Below are positions 31,501-40,540 of a DNA stretch of 64,000 nt, piece after piece (positions within the stretch are counted from its first letter, which is position 1; every line of letters starts with the position of its first letter). The stretch is taken from contig OZ025649.1 in assembly GCA_964019335.1 (NCBI GenBank), forward strand, positions 124,001 through 188,000. The letters are read 5' to 3'. The notes under the pieces were generated by a model, which was given only the letters and a program-made list of their open reading frames with translations, searched no databases and was not told the DNA's origin. Position numbers and translations under genes: made by a program. The DNA is from Diplonema japonicum. Its lineage: Eukaryota > Euglenozoa > Diplonemea > Diplonemida > Diplonemidae.

Positions 31501-32833
31501 GGCGCTGGGCCTGGTGGGAAACCTGAAGCAGAGGTGGCTACCCATGGTGCAAGCAACCTGGGACCAGCTGAAGGACACCATGGCCATGGAGAAGGAGCGG
31601 TTCCGACACTACATCAGAGACAAGCTCAGGCGTGGTGAAGCGGAGGCCATCATGGGAAAACGGAGCTCCATGAAAGGAATGGCGACGGCAGCCGCTGTCG
31701 AGACAAACGAGCTATGGGGGAAGCTGGCGTCGTCGGACCCCATCGCAGCAAGGAACCTACGCAGGGTGATCACAGGCGCGGTTTTCTACATCCACCCACG
31801 GGGATGGCGGACGGACGCAGTGGCACACATCCCACCGACGGAGGATGAGGTGGACGAAGAAGATTCCCGAGACGACTCAGAAGACGAAGAAGAAAGAGAG
31901 GCGGGAGGAGAAGGGGAAGTCGCGGAGCTGGAGCGCATGCTGCTGGCGGAGCAGAGGCAGCAGGACGAACCCGCAACGGCACGCTGCGACGTATGCGGTC
32001 AGATGCAACAGATATCCAACATCCTGGAGCATGCACTGTGGGAGTGCGAACTGGCTGTCGAAGTAGGGCAACGGGAGGCACATGCAGGCACGACACGAAC
32101 AGGCCTAGAACCGTGCATGAGGCTCCATGGCATCCTCCCGAGGGAAGCGGCCAAGGAGGACAAGGACAGGCTCGAGAAGACCCAGCGTTACCTGCTGGCT
32201 GTGGTGGGGGAACGCGACGCAGCCTTGCAGGCAAAGAGGCAGCAGATCTACCGGACACACCAATGGCTGGAGATCACGGAGGGGGAGGCACACCCAGCAC
32301 CAACAGAGGAGGAGTTCGCGAGGCTGCAGACCGGCAACACCCTGAAGGAGTACACGAAACCGGTGCTGAAATGGCTCAAGCAGCTGCGCTGGTATGGAGG
32401 GAACAGAAGCACGGCAGTGTCGACGGTGGAGCTGGCGCTGGATTTCGAAAACGTGACCCAGAAATCCCTTGGAGGGAAGCTAGGGGAGTTGGCAGAGGTG
32501 CGACAGAAGGCCAGGAGACTGCACACGGTGATGAAGAAGGTGTGGAACACATGGGAACTAGGGAGACTGCAGAAGAAGGTGAAAGGAAGGAGGGCCTTCC
32601 CTGCTGAACCATGCAAGAGAGTACATACGCTGCGATCAATCGGAGGGACGAAGGCGGCGATCGGGTGGAGTAGAAGAGCAATCTTTGCATCAACGAAGAC
32701 CAAGTACGACCTGGAGGAGCTGGGGAAGCAATGGGCAAAGGAAAGAAGGGAAAAAGTAGCCAAGCTGGGGAGGAGGCCGGCACGACCACCGAAGAAGGAG
32801 AAACCGCTGCTGAAGGGGGATAGGTGCAGGTAG
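28478..32833 (+). CDS. Retrotransposon ORF2: endonuclease and reverse transcriptase
   Basis: About 1450 aa if started at ATG 28478, which overlaps the ORF1 end by 25 nt. ATG 28601 is an alternative. A 2A-like GIQPNPGP sits at 28565-28588. The APE-type endonuclease follows (about 28601-29360): CTQETAL, ISVYCPSGAG, VVGDLNTD and KGTDHRTL. The reverse transcriptase (about 30190-31260) has VTLVPKCDDAGPLEHRPI, motif A VALDFAKCFDSVP, motif B NGILQGCPISVVLINAL and motif C SYADDAYLL. At 31985-32046 is a C-x2-C-x11-H-x4-C finger, followed by a basic C-terminus. I see no RNase H domain. The same frame is open far upstream over ORF1 but that part is Gly/Glu/Arg-rich and not considered coding. Confidence 0.9.
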   Translation: MHRKGAELRQGKRRPGSEEAEDFARLTVQGIQPNPGPAPTYMNISTVNVASLRNQLEEVTKLDMDVICTQETALTLAGQQEIERELGKVKQKKKWKPMWGPPQPGRKVEGIASNWVAQRGGLATLIREPRTALPGTLDTSDQPEEQSRRWLHTQVAIDGKRKWLHIISVYCPSGAGREETAKRETLLHYVLQKKTRELGNVPILVVGDLNTDEDRSPELCKALQTGWTDAAELCAKMRRGEQPEPTFVRENCATRIDRILANPEAVPAITDCSAYKLVKGTDHRTLTVRLQLDRFSLQVQRYMLPKGLEAAEEPAEGQGAEAVEACHFQLHLREGRITEAFETLSRCTEDLLIGQPVGTPGRAAYVGRGKHISTKNKNVCAPTTTGSIGAATIMQARLEKLRLKTRSLREQLERAMDEGSLSTTTLNTIRNVNREAAAAAVPTEPIPQDTSFIEDMLAATLDMEDAVAAQERRKRTESNTTRRREYLAEVASGRETAKLVTVARGKRQSDGTRAVKDGKLLVADPAKIDAVMRKAWKSVFSKYENKPEPPFAPFKAKYGKFIQRHEMTKTQLTGARLREVLARKSKRSAAGIDGWRMLELRKLPESVLDAWAQLFQAIEATGRWPEAVKTALVTLVPKCDDAGPLEHRPITVTSAVYRLWACTRLADILLWQEKWVHDKQYGFRTGFGTEDALMDLALDIEESLLEGKPLVGVALDFAKCFDSVPQQLVMELVEDMGMETGILRALKGMYAGMRRRFRYATGVGEEFHTTNGILQGCPISVVLINALLAVLMKQVEDGTGVRSLSYADDAYLLSQLAAALQKGVEAVEDFCKMVGMKLNVKKTKTFTTGAKAPEVKVDGEVLQAVRTVEVLGAKLRTDGQQQYNNDRAKEAMKTLSRLGATPLSFQQKARIISSTLLPSCLYDAPFSPPRTGMMELLVMETTYTLWGQRYRTRSPGAVLSVTLPGHTHHPKMTAAYKALMLMYRACRKDDQLWARCNDIAKLYREGKKALGLVGNLKQRWLPMVQATWDQLKDTMAMEKERFRHYIRDKLRRGEAEAIMGKRSSMKGMATAAAVETNELWGKLASSDPIAARNLRRVITGAVFYIHPRGWRTDAVAHIPPTEDEVDEEDSRDDSEDEEEREAGGEGEVAELERMLLAEQRQQDEPATARCDVCGQMQQISNILEHALWECELAVEVGQREAHAGTTRTGLEPCMRLHGILPREAAKEDKDRLEKTQRYLLAVVGERDAALQAKRQQIYRTHQWLEITEGEAHPAPTEEEFARLQTGNTLKEYTKPVLKWLKQLRWYGGNRSTAVSTVELALDFENVTQKSLGGKLGELAEVRQKARRLHTVMKKVWNTWELGRLQKKVKGRRAFPAEPCKRVHTLRSIGGTKAAIGWSRRAIFASTKTKYDLEELGKQWAKERREKVAKLGRRPARPPKKEKPLLKGDRCR
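28556..28588 (+). other. 2A-like motif at ORF2 N-terminus
   Basis: Residues TVQGIQPNPGP match the C-terminal core of 2A-like ribosome-skipping sequences found at the N-termini of some LINE ORF2s (consensus D-V/I-E-x-N-P-G-P). The NPGP is intact, but the acidic D is Gly and E is Gln, so activity is uncertain. Confidence 0.55.
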
Positions 32834-33099
32834 AGCATGAGAACAAGGGGGCGTCTCACAAAGACTTCCTTTAACTCATATATATATTTTTTTTTATTAA
32901 TTCATGAACGATTGCCCCCCCCCCCCTTTTTTCTTTTCCATGCAAAGAAGTGTTTATCTTAAGAATACTATGTCCCGGTTTCCTTTATTTTATACCATCT
33001 GCCCCGCCCCCCCCCCCCCCCCCCCCTCCTTTTTCTTTCATCCTCTCGCTCTGTTCTTTACAAAAGCACAACAGGGATAGGACATTAAAAAAAGAAAAC

Positions 33100-34830
33100 A
33101 TGAAAACTCAGGTATTGGTAGCGGGTGGTGGTCCAGTGGGAAAGGTAGTCAGCAGTATGCTGGCGAGACAAGGGGTGGCAACGGTGTTGGTGGATCAGGA
33201 GCGGAGGGAAGGGAGGCATCCAAAGGCTCATGCAGTGACCTGCAGAAGCATGGAGATATTTAGAAGTTTAGGAAAAGGTGTAGAAGAGAAAGTAGCGAAC
33301 CATTGTCCGGAAGACAGGGAGTGGGGGTGCTTCAGGTACATGGAGAGACTGTGCGGTGAAGAGATCGCAGTGCAGGACCACATGAAGAGCGCAGCGTACA
33401 CGACACTGCTGAAGGAATCTGTTACGAAACCTGTTCACGTGTCCCAACCCCTTGTTGAGGATGTTCTGAGCGAAGTGGTGGACGAAGCTGTTCAGCAGAA
33501 CGGGCTGGTGTTTGTAAAAGGAAAAGCATGCAAATCCCTTCAACAGACTGACCGGAAGGTCACTGTGGGGATAGAAGGGAGCGACCCCATCACAGCTGAC
33601 CATGTTATTGTCTGTGACGGTGCGAACTCCACCCTTCGACACACCCTCGGTGTTAACATGACAGGGCCCGGTTCCCTCCAACAGTTCATGAGTATCCACT
33701 TCTTTAGTAAGCAGCTTGGGGAGGCGCTTAAATCCCGCCCCGGGATGCTTTACTTCGTCTTCAACCCTCAGGTCATCGCCTGCATCGTTGCACACAACCT
33801 CACCAGAGGCGAGTTCGTTGTGCAGGCCCCCTTTTATCCTCCGCACCAAACCCCTGCCGACTTCACTCCTGAGGCCTGTCTCGACCTCATCCGCGCTGCC
33901 ATCAATAGCAACACCGACCTCCCGACCGACATTGAGGTCAAGGCCGCCCATCCATGGCTCATGGCCGCGCAGATCGCCGAGAAATTCCAGATCGGGCGGT
34001 GCTTTATTGCAGGCGATGCCGCGCACAGATTCCCCCCTGCGGGCGGGCTAGGGCTCAACACCGGGCTGCAAGACGCACAAAACCTAGCATGGAAGCTCGC
34101 AGCTGTACACACCGAGAAGGCGTCCGACAAGCTGCTCGAAACCTACGAAATAGAGCGGAAGGCTGCTGACAGGTACCTTCTCGGCGTAGCACTAAGCTGC
34201 TTCGAGAAGGGGATGCGGGTTCCGGAAGAGATGTGGATGTCCAACCACACTGTGAGGACTTGGGAGCAGTCCTGCTCGAAACTTCCGTTCGGTGGCAGTG
34301 CTGTCTTCAACAAGGTGCTGGACTTGGGCAAGAATCTGACCCGTTTAGGTCCCTACAAAAAGACCTCCATCAAGAAGCTTGTCGACACGTGGGCCACCAT
34401 CCCACTGTTCTTCTCGCATGACGACTTGGGTGTTTCTTATGCTGGGCTCAAGACACATGCAATTGTGCCACATGAAAAGCACAAGCCCGCGAACCCCCCA
34501 CTTGTTGACGGGCTGTCTCAGTACGTGCCCTCCATAGCTCCTGGTGTCAGAATGCCAAGCATACATTATAACAGCGATATGCGATACGAGCTAGGCATCG
34601 CAGGAAGCGGGTGGACGCTGCTCACAAGGCACCCCCTTTCCAAGAGCAAGGTTGCACCGGTAGTGAATTACCACCACATCCATGTCACCTCCAGCCCCGA
34701 CTGGGACGCCCTTGCACCCAGCGTCCAGGCTGCCCTTGTGCGCCCTGATGGTTACACTGCATGGGTCAGCGACGAGCCCGCCACGCCTCCCACCATCAAC
34801 GCAGTGCTGTCAAGGATCCTGCGAGACTAG
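33100..34830 (+). CDS. FAD-dependent aromatic hydroxylase-like monooxygenase
   Basis: Intronless, 576 aa. The start chosen is the first ATG after a GCACAACAG acceptor (about 33074); an upstream in-frame ATG is followed by proline runs encoded by poly(C). Family motifs are all present: the dinucleotide-binding GGGPVG at 9-14 with an acidic residue ending the second strand (VLVDQER), the DG motif (VIVCDGANSTLRHTLG), and the GD motif (FIAGDAAHRFPPAGGLGLNTGLQDAQNLAWKL). This places it with PheA/TfdB/MhpA-type hydroxylases, which use NAD(P)H and O2 to hydroxylate phenolic rings. Residues about 470-570 resemble the thioredoxin-like C-terminal domain of that family. The substrate is unknown. Bacterial-like architecture makes horizontal acquisition possible. 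Confidence 0.88.
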   Translation: MKTQVLVAGGGPVGKVVSSMLARQGVATVLVDQERREGRHPKAHAVTCRSMEIFRSLGKGVEEKVANHCPEDREWGCFRYMERLCGEEIAVQDHMKSAAYTTLLKESVTKPVHVSQPLVEDVLSEVVDEAVQQNGLVFVKGKACKSLQQTDRKVTVGIEGSDPITADHVIVCDGANSTLRHTLGVNMTGPGSLQQFMSIHFFSKQLGEALKSRPGMLYFVFNPQVIACIVAHNLTRGEFVVQAPFYPPHQTPADFTPEACLDLIRAAINSNTDLPTDIEVKAAHPWLMAAQIAEKFQIGRCFIAGDAAHRFPPAGGLGLNTGLQDAQNLAWKLAAVHTEKASDKLLETYEIERKAADRYLLGVALSCFEKGMRVPEEMWMSNHTVRTWEQSCSKLPFGGSAVFNKVLDLGKNLTRLGPYKKTSIKKLVDTWATIPLFFSHDDLGVSYAGLKTHAIVPHEKHKPANPPLVDGLSQYVPSIAPGVRMPSIHYNSDMRYELGIAGSGWTLLTRHPLSKSKVAPVVNYHHIHVTSSPDWDALAPSVQAALVRPDGYTAWVSDEPATPPTINAVLSRILRD

Positions 34831-34941
34831 ATACCGTTTGAGGGCTATGGTTGTTGCCGGCCGTTTACATTTTAAATACTGCTTATCAACCTAACCTTAT
34901 CCAATTTCTTAGGATTTCTCTCGATACACATAACTAACACA

Positions 34942-36375
34942 ATGGGACGCTTGGCTTGTGCTCTGGTGGCAGCACTCATGCTGGCATCAGCAGACGGTGC
35001 TGATTCTAACTACGTGGGTGGGTACTTGCTGGTGCAGGACGTACAGCAGCTGAAGGTTCTAGCCAGCAAGGCGGGCTCCCTCCCTGTGAACAGGATGTGG
35101 CTGTCGTTCGTGTCGCCGACGATGCTGTACGTGAACGGGTCCAAGACCCTTGTCGGGACGGGGCTGAATCTCACCTCCGCAGCTGACGGCGGGTTCGCGG
35201 AAGTGCAGCAGTATGTGAAGCAGCTTGAGGCCGGTGGGGTAGAGACCTTCCTGTCGATGGGAGGGTGGAACTACAACTGTTACCCATACCTGTACATGCG
35301 CTACTCCGTGGGGGGCTACGGGACCGGCACTCCGAACTACTGGAAGATCCAGCAGTTTGGTGGAGGCAGCGTGAGCGGTTGCACGAAGGGGAACCAGTAC
35401 TGCTGGGTTTGCGAGCCGCCTTCGCAGCACACCTCGCTCGACAAGTCTTTCTCGATTTTCCCAGAGCCCGCGCACTCTGACTCGTGGAAGGCAGCCAAGG
35501 AATACGTGGCTGCAGGTGCTAACGGCGTGGCGCCGCAGTGGAATGAGAACATGATACCCGGGCAGCAGTGGACAGACCCAAAGACAGGGATTGCGACGCT
35601 AGTGCCGGGGATGACGGCGTACTTGGCGGCGGGAAGGAACCCGTACGAAGACATCGTACACCTTGCGAAGGACCTGGGGTGCGCGGGAGTGGACGTCGAC
35701 TACGAGGAGATGTGGCACGCCGACACTTTCAAGACGGGGACGGGGCCGTGGGAGCTGCAGCAGACCGTGTACAAGTACGCTGCGATCTTGAAGAATGTGG
35801 AAGCGACGATCAGGAAGGTCGCACCGAAGATGAAGCTGTCCACAGCTGCAGGGGCAGTGGGGGCGTGGGGCGGGAATTGGTGGGGCGGTAATTTGAAGGG
35901 TGTGTGGCTGAAGGTGAACCAGGCCTACCCGGACCTCATCAGCTTTATGGCAGGTGGCCCCAACTCTGGCGGTGTGAATGTGATGACCTACGACTTGAGC
36001 TCGAACGAGCAGTACCACGAGTGCCCGCAGCCCGGGGTGTGCCAGCTGGACCAGCAGGTCGCCTTCTACATGAACACCTACCAGCAGGTGCCCATCGCTG
36101 CCTCCGTCGGCTACGAGATCGGGACCCCCGCCTACCCTGACCCCACCCATGACCCGACGCATCAGCTCCCCCTCACTACCCAAATGATGGGCAACATCAT
36201 TTCGCAGACCCAGTCCTCCCACGCAGGCGGCTTCTTTTGGGAGATGTACAAGCCCGCCCAAGAAGGACAGGCCACTCCTACACAACTTGCCCAAGCACTC
36301 TGCAAAAAATTGCTGCCCGGAAGCTCAAGATGCACCGGTGAGATCCCTCCGTGGAACACGACAGCAGCACATTAG
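34942..36375 (+). CDS. Secreted glycoside hydrolase family 18 protein
   Basis: Intronless, 477 aa. A signal peptide (about 1-19, ending ASADG) leads to a GH18 barrel: strand 3 motif ETFLSMGGWNY, strand 4 catalytic GVDVDYEE with Asp251, Asp253 and the acid/base Glu255, strand 6 VNVMTYD, and the final Trp-bearing strand GGFFWEMYK. The first Asp of the DxxDxDxE consensus is replaced (GCAGVDVDYE), but the two catalytically central acids and Glu are kept, so it is probably active on chitin or another GlcNAc polymer. Paired cysteines near residues 150-160 suggest disulfides. No carbohydrate-binding module is seen. Likely digestive or cell-surface. Confidence 0.85.
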   Translation: MGRLACALVAALMLASADGADSNYVGGYLLVQDVQQLKVLASKAGSLPVNRMWLSFVSPTMLYVNGSKTLVGTGLNLTSAADGGFAEVQQYVKQLEAGGVETFLSMGGWNYNCYPYLYMRYSVGGYGTGTPNYWKIQQFGGGSVSGCTKGNQYCWVCEPPSQHTSLDKSFSIFPEPAHSDSWKAAKEYVAAGANGVAPQWNENMIPGQQWTDPKTGIATLVPGMTAYLAAGRNPYEDIVHLAKDLGCAGVDVDYEEMWHADTFKTGTGPWELQQTVYKYAAILKNVEATIRKVAPKMKLSTAAGAVGAWGGNWWGGNLKGVWLKVNQAYPDLISFMAGGPNSGGVNVMTYDLSSNEQYHECPQPGVCQLDQQVAFYMNTYQQVPIAASVGYEIGTPAYPDPTHDPTHQLPLTTQMMGNIISQTQSSHAGGFFWEMYKPAQEGQATPTQLAQALCKKLLPGSSRCTGEIPPWNTTAAH

Positions 36376-36733
36376 TAAATTGAAAAAGAAAAGAAGAAAA
36401 AGAAAAAAAAGAAAAAACGTACCATTCCTCCCATTCGAACGTACTTTCTATAATAAAGATTCTATACTACACCCTCCCTTGTTTCACAAGGACTTTCTTT
36501 TGTGTTCCCTACTGTGGCAAAATGTTTCTTGTTCCCCTTTGTTTGCCGCTTTTGCAACTTCGCTGCACGCAAACAGCGTCTAGCGAGCTGACACTTAGCA
36601 GTCGGCGATGCATGGCGGGGGTTTCACTTTTCTGGCGAATTGTATGCCATTCCTCTTAATCAGTGAAACTTTTCTTTCTTTTATCTATTTTTGCATGATG
36701 TACACTGAGACATACACAGGGCCCCCTTAAGGG
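36376..36733. other. Spacer
   Basis: A 358-nt spacer. It starts with an A/G-rich 3' UTR and ends in CATACACAG (AG 36718-36719), 14 nt before the next start codon. No other structure noticed. Confidence 0.5.
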
Positions 36734-39700
36734 ATGGTTCTATGGGTGCTGGTGGTTGTGTGCGGGCAGATCTTCCCATCAGCGCCTGTGGGGTTGGCGG
36801 AGCCTCCGAGGGTGGATTTCTTTGATGTGCCGACAAAGACGGAACTGCCGATTGTGTGGAACACCCCTGCACACGCGAGGTTCATCAATGAGCCGGGGAA
36901 CACGATCACAAACGAATTCCACATGGCCCATGTTGTTCTCGGCGATCCCATCACTGTGGGCATCGAAATATATGACGAATGGGGCACAGTGGTCATGGAC
37001 CCCTTCCTCGAGGGCACTGCCACAGCCATCTCCAGCGAAGGTGCCTTGGGCAATAACGTCGTCCCCTACACCCCATTTGGCTTCCTCTTTACCGAGCTAC
37101 GCTACACAGCCCACCCTTACTTCGCGGGTCCCTACCCCACCCACGACCACATCCTTGATGAGATCGTCTTCCGGTTTGACTTCAAAGAGAACACACGGCT
37201 GAATGGCATGCTCCTTCACGCCAGAACCGTCTATGTCTACCCCAGGCAGGGACACAAGATACAATTCTCCCTCACCAACCCTCCCGTGTGGCCCACGCTC
37301 CTTCGAGGCCCCGGATACGTTGCTTTCCCAGAAGTGCGGGTGGAGCTCGTTGACTCATTGGGAGCGCTTACGACAGGTTTGGTGGGTGTCATCATAGAGG
37401 CTACAGTGGTGGCAGAAGAGACGACGCCGCAAGGCGCGCAGGTCAGTGTCCGTGCAGGGACGGGCAAACTTGTCGTGCAGGACGGGTACGCGACGTTTCG
37501 CAACATCATAGTCGACTTCACAACCCCTAAGGGGTCCGTGACCACCACACGGCTGCAGTTCAATGTGTCGCAACACAATTTAACGGCAAGTGCAATGCCC
37601 CCACTGCGCACACCTGGCTTTGACCTGTTCAACTACCAGAACCCGTCACACTTCTCTATATCCCTTTCCAGTCACTCGAAGGCTGCCTTCGTCTCGGGTG
37701 CAGTATTTAGCTTTAACGACACATTGCCAAAGCTGGACGTTGCACTGTTGAACCCTTCTGGCACCGTTAACACCACCATCGAGAACCTTGCTGTTACTAT
37801 GTACCCCTTCCCGCTTAACACCACCTTCGAGGGCCTCGCCTCCCGCCAGATGCCTCTCGTAGACGGCGTGGCCTCATTTGACGGGCTGCGTATTACTACA
37901 CATGGCATGATGTACCTGACTTTTAAGCTGGACCTCTTGAGGCTTCCCAGCGTCTTGCCCCTCCCTCTTGACCAGGAAACAGTGACTTCCGAGTTCTCCA
38001 TCAACCCTGTAGGAGAGTATTCCCTTCGAGTGGACAGGGGGATGTTTCCTGTGAACGGCGTAGTCCTGGGACACCCCATTCCCCTCATCAACGTGACGGT
38101 GCTCAGGTCTGACGGTGCCGTCGACACGGAGAGCACTGCCACGATGACAGCAGAGAGTGACTCAGGTCTACTGGCCGACGCATGCAGGGTGGAGCAGGCC
38201 GTCTCTGGCGTCGCCACCTTCAATGACTTGTCGTACACAACACTGCCCACCAAACGGCCAAATGACACTGACGACACTCCGCCCATTCCCATTATCACCT
38301 TCACGGCTCCTCTCAGAAGGGGTGTTGTGCGGTCTATCCAGACAGTCGTTCAATTCACCAACCTATTCACCACACCACAGCAGCTGCTGACCTATGCTAC
38401 CTGTACAATACCCACGCCAACTGGAGTATCTCCCCATGTGTGGATCCCTACGGACGGTGGCGACGTGATAGGGACCGTTCCTATGGACGGGTGCATTTCC
38501 GGTGTCAGGGACTGTCTCAAATCCGAGCTGGTGACTTACGACAGCACCACCACTGTCAACACAGATGTATTCCTGGCGGAGACCTTCCAAGAGATATTCT
38601 ACATCAATGATTCATCCCATGTCCATGTTCGCCCCCTCAGCAACAGCCACCAGTACGTCCTGCAACCGGCGAATGACACTGGCTGGATACGTATGTGGGC
38701 GTGGTGCAGGGGCCTGCAAGTCCCTACCTGCGTTATGTTCCCATTTGTGTTAGGGAATGCGACTTTACCTTGGTTCCGTGAGTCACCCCCTTTTGATGTC
38801 CCTCTCATGATGCGGAACTTCACGGTTCCTCTCATCGGGAAGTACGACAACGGGAACTTATCAGTTATTCCCTTTGAGCTGACACTGAGCGATGTATTGA
38901 AGAGAAGATGGAAGGAGTGGGAGTTGATCGAGTGGGTCTGCAAGAGGGCTGCTTCGTTGCAGTTCGACAATGCGGACCGTGGTGCTGTGCCTGTTGCAGA
39001 GCAGGACGCTGCACTGCGAGGGGATTATAAACGGTGCACGACAAGTGACATGCAGCTGACTGCTGTCATCACAGCCCCAGAAGGCACCCTTAGCAACAAT
39101 GCTGTCCCTGTTGTAGATGGTGTGGCTGCTTTCAATTCATTTCATGCGGTAGGGTGGAGGGGTGTGTTTGATGTGGAGTTCCAGCTGGAGTCAAATGGGT
39201 GGGTTTTAGGGACTACCGAGATGAGGCGGTCTTGGTCGCAAAGGGCCCCTGTCCAGTGGACGAGAGGGTTTGGGAGTGAGTCCCCAGTGGTCTTTGTCGT
39301 GCCCTGGGAAGCACAAAGCATGCAGATTACGATTGAGGACGACAGAATAGTAAACACCATTCCGCCCGCGAAGACCCCTATGGAAGAAAGTCTCAGCTTC
39401 TGGCATATCCAGACCTCGCCCATATCCTGGACCACCGACGCCATCAAAGTCTTCCTCGTGGCGCTCACGGTGTCAACAAGCATCACTCTTGACCCGGCAC
39501 TTGCTGCGCTTCCACTCGAATTGAGTGCCCTCGCTACCGCAGAGTCTACAGAGACCAACCCAAACCCTCTTCTCTCAGAAGATCTAGGTGCTGCCATGCG
39601 GTGGGTCCTGTCCCCATCTCAGGACGCGGACGACGCATTGCTGATAACGTGTGTGTTCTGCGGGGTGATGCTGATCGGAGCCTTTGGGAGCATATTTATA

Positions 39701-40405
39701 AAGAGGAAGGAAAGGGGAAAGACGGAGCGGAGGGTGGAAGGAATTTTTGTGCGAATGGTGGTCGTGATGGTCCTGCCAGTGCTGACGACATCGTTGAGAC
39801 ATGTGTGGTCCAGCAAGGAGAGGGACGGTGGAGTGGTGGGAGCGGTGGTGGTGGCGGTGTTATCTACTCTTCTTGGAATGGGATCGATACTCATAAACGG
39901 GCGGGAAAAGATAAACCAAGGGTACAAAGAGGGCATTGTGCCGGCGTATGCACTGAGAATCACAGCAGGAGTGACACTAGGGGTGTTCGGTACCATGAAC
40001 GAGCAAAGGCCTCTCCCATGTGTGTTTCTCGTGGTGTTTAAGTCCATAGACGTGCTGTGGGCTGCAGTGTTTCTGCACAAGACCACTGTGCAGAACGTCT
40101 TCACACTCCTCAACGCGGTGATGCAGATCCTTGTTGCTGTCGGGCTTCTTATCAGCTCGTCGGCAAAGTCCCTTCTCTTCGTCAGCTCGCTTCTCTCCCT
40201 TCTCGTCATCATCATCAACGTCTTCGCGGCTGCCTTCTTCGCACTCCAATCCATCCGACCGACCAGCTCTTCTGAGTCATCGGAATCCGACTCCACAGAG
40301 GATAGTACCATCATCATCACCACCATCGAGAAACCGACCACTCCGCACACACCCGCCAGGGAGGTCTCTACGGCGCCTCTCAACCCCCCACCGGGCACGG
40401 AGTAG
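36734..40405 (+). CDS. Large surface protein with polytopic C-terminus
   Basis: Intronless, 1223 aa. A signal peptide (about 1-22, MVLWVLVVVCGQIF) precedes a roughly 900-residue ectodomain rich in beta strands and N-x-S/T sequons. It has repeated patterns of the type F-x-V-P...G-x-A-x-F-x-x-L-x-I or V-V-D-G-V-A-x-F, suggesting several Ig-like/cadherin-like filamin modules. Cysteines cluster in residues about 555-780. The C-terminal 280 residues hold six to eight hydrophobic segments (for example around nt 39633-39700, 39745-39800, 39831-39897, 39940-39990, 40015-40075 and 40150-40250), then a Ser/Thr/Pro-rich cytoplasmic tail. Such multi-module proteins ending in polytopic regions are common in free-living protists, but I recognise no named family. 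Confidence 0.75.
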   Translation: MVLWVLVVVCGQIFPSAPVGLAEPPRVDFFDVPTKTELPIVWNTPAHARFINEPGNTITNEFHMAHVVLGDPITVGIEIYDEWGTVVMDPFLEGTATAISSEGALGNNVVPYTPFGFLFTELRYTAHPYFAGPYPTHDHILDEIVFRFDFKENTRLNGMLLHARTVYVYPRQGHKIQFSLTNPPVWPTLLRGPGYVAFPEVRVELVDSLGALTTGLVGVIIEATVVAEETTPQGAQVSVRAGTGKLVVQDGYATFRNIIVDFTTPKGSVTTTRLQFNVSQHNLTASAMPPLRTPGFDLFNYQNPSHFSISLSSHSKAAFVSGAVFSFNDTLPKLDVALLNPSGTVNTTIENLAVTMYPFPLNTTFEGLASRQMPLVDGVASFDGLRITTHGMMYLTFKLDLLRLPSVLPLPLDQETVTSEFSINPVGEYSLRVDRGMFPVNGVVLGHPIPLINVTVLRSDGAVDTESTATMTAESDSGLLADACRVEQAVSGVATFNDLSYTTLPTKRPNDTDDTPPIPIITFTAPLRRGVVRSIQTVVQFTNLFTTPQQLLTYATCTIPTPTGVSPHVWIPTDGGDVIGTVPMDGCISGVRDCLKSELVTYDSTTTVNTDVFLAETFQEIFYINDSSHVHVRPLSNSHQYVLQPANDTGWIRMWAWCRGLQVPTCVMFPFVLGNATLPWFRESPPFDVPLMMRNFTVPLIGKYDNGNLSVIPFELTLSDVLKRRWKEWELIEWVCKRAASLQFDNADRGAVPVAEQDAALRGDYKRCTTSDMQLTAVITAPEGTLSNNAVPVVDGVAAFNSFHAVGWRGVFDVEFQLESNGWVLGTTEMRRSWSQRAPVQWTRGFGSESPVVFVVPWEAQSMQITIEDDRIVNTIPPAKTPMEESLSFWHIQTSPISWTTDAIKVFLVALTVSTSITLDPALAALPLELSALATAESTETNPNPLLSEDLGAAMRWVLSPSQDADDALLITCVFCGVMLIGAFGSIFIKRKERGKTERRVEGIFVRMVVVMVLPVLTTSLRHVWSSKERDGGVVGAVVVAVLSTLLGMGSILINGREKINQGYKEGIVPAYALRITAGVTLGVFGTMNEQRPLPCVFLVVFKSIDVLWAAVFLHKTTVQNVFTLLNAVMQILVAVGLLISSSAKSLLFVSSLLSLLVIIINVFAAAFFALQSIRPTSSSESSESDSTEDSTIIITTIEKPTTPHTPAREVSTAPLNPPPGTE

Positions 40406-40540
40406 CCCTTTTAGTTATATAATGTTGTTGTTGTGTCACTTGTTTTATAGATGTAGTTACTAGAGTTAAGCGCTATTTAGTCAGTTACTTTCTCTTCCTC
40501 TTCCTTCGAATTGGTTATTCCACAACAAAGGACCCAATAC

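Larger units (their letters stand above)
26690..32890 (+). mobile_element. Non-LTR retrotransposon (LINE), two ORFs
   Basis: A roughly 6.2-kb element with ORF1 (26724-28502) and an APE-endonuclease/reverse-transcriptase ORF2 ending at 32833. All catalytic motifs I can check are intact and no frame is broken, so it may be recently active. Base use is shifted to G/A-rich and T-poor compared with neighbouring genes. Boundaries are approximate because I found no convincing target-site duplication and no poly(A) tail. It lies in the same direction as the host genes, in the spacer between prohibitin-2 and the FAD hydroxylase, so no gene is interrupted. Confidence 0.85.

Noticed and set aside
26560-32913. 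AACGATT at 26560-26566 and 32907-32913 as target-site duplication of the LINE
   Set aside because: A 7-bp match is expected by chance in windows of this size, and the implied element ends are not convincing.
40511-40540. In-frame extension of the IQ protein from TTG
   Set aside because: Non-ATG start; ATG at 40541 follows directly.
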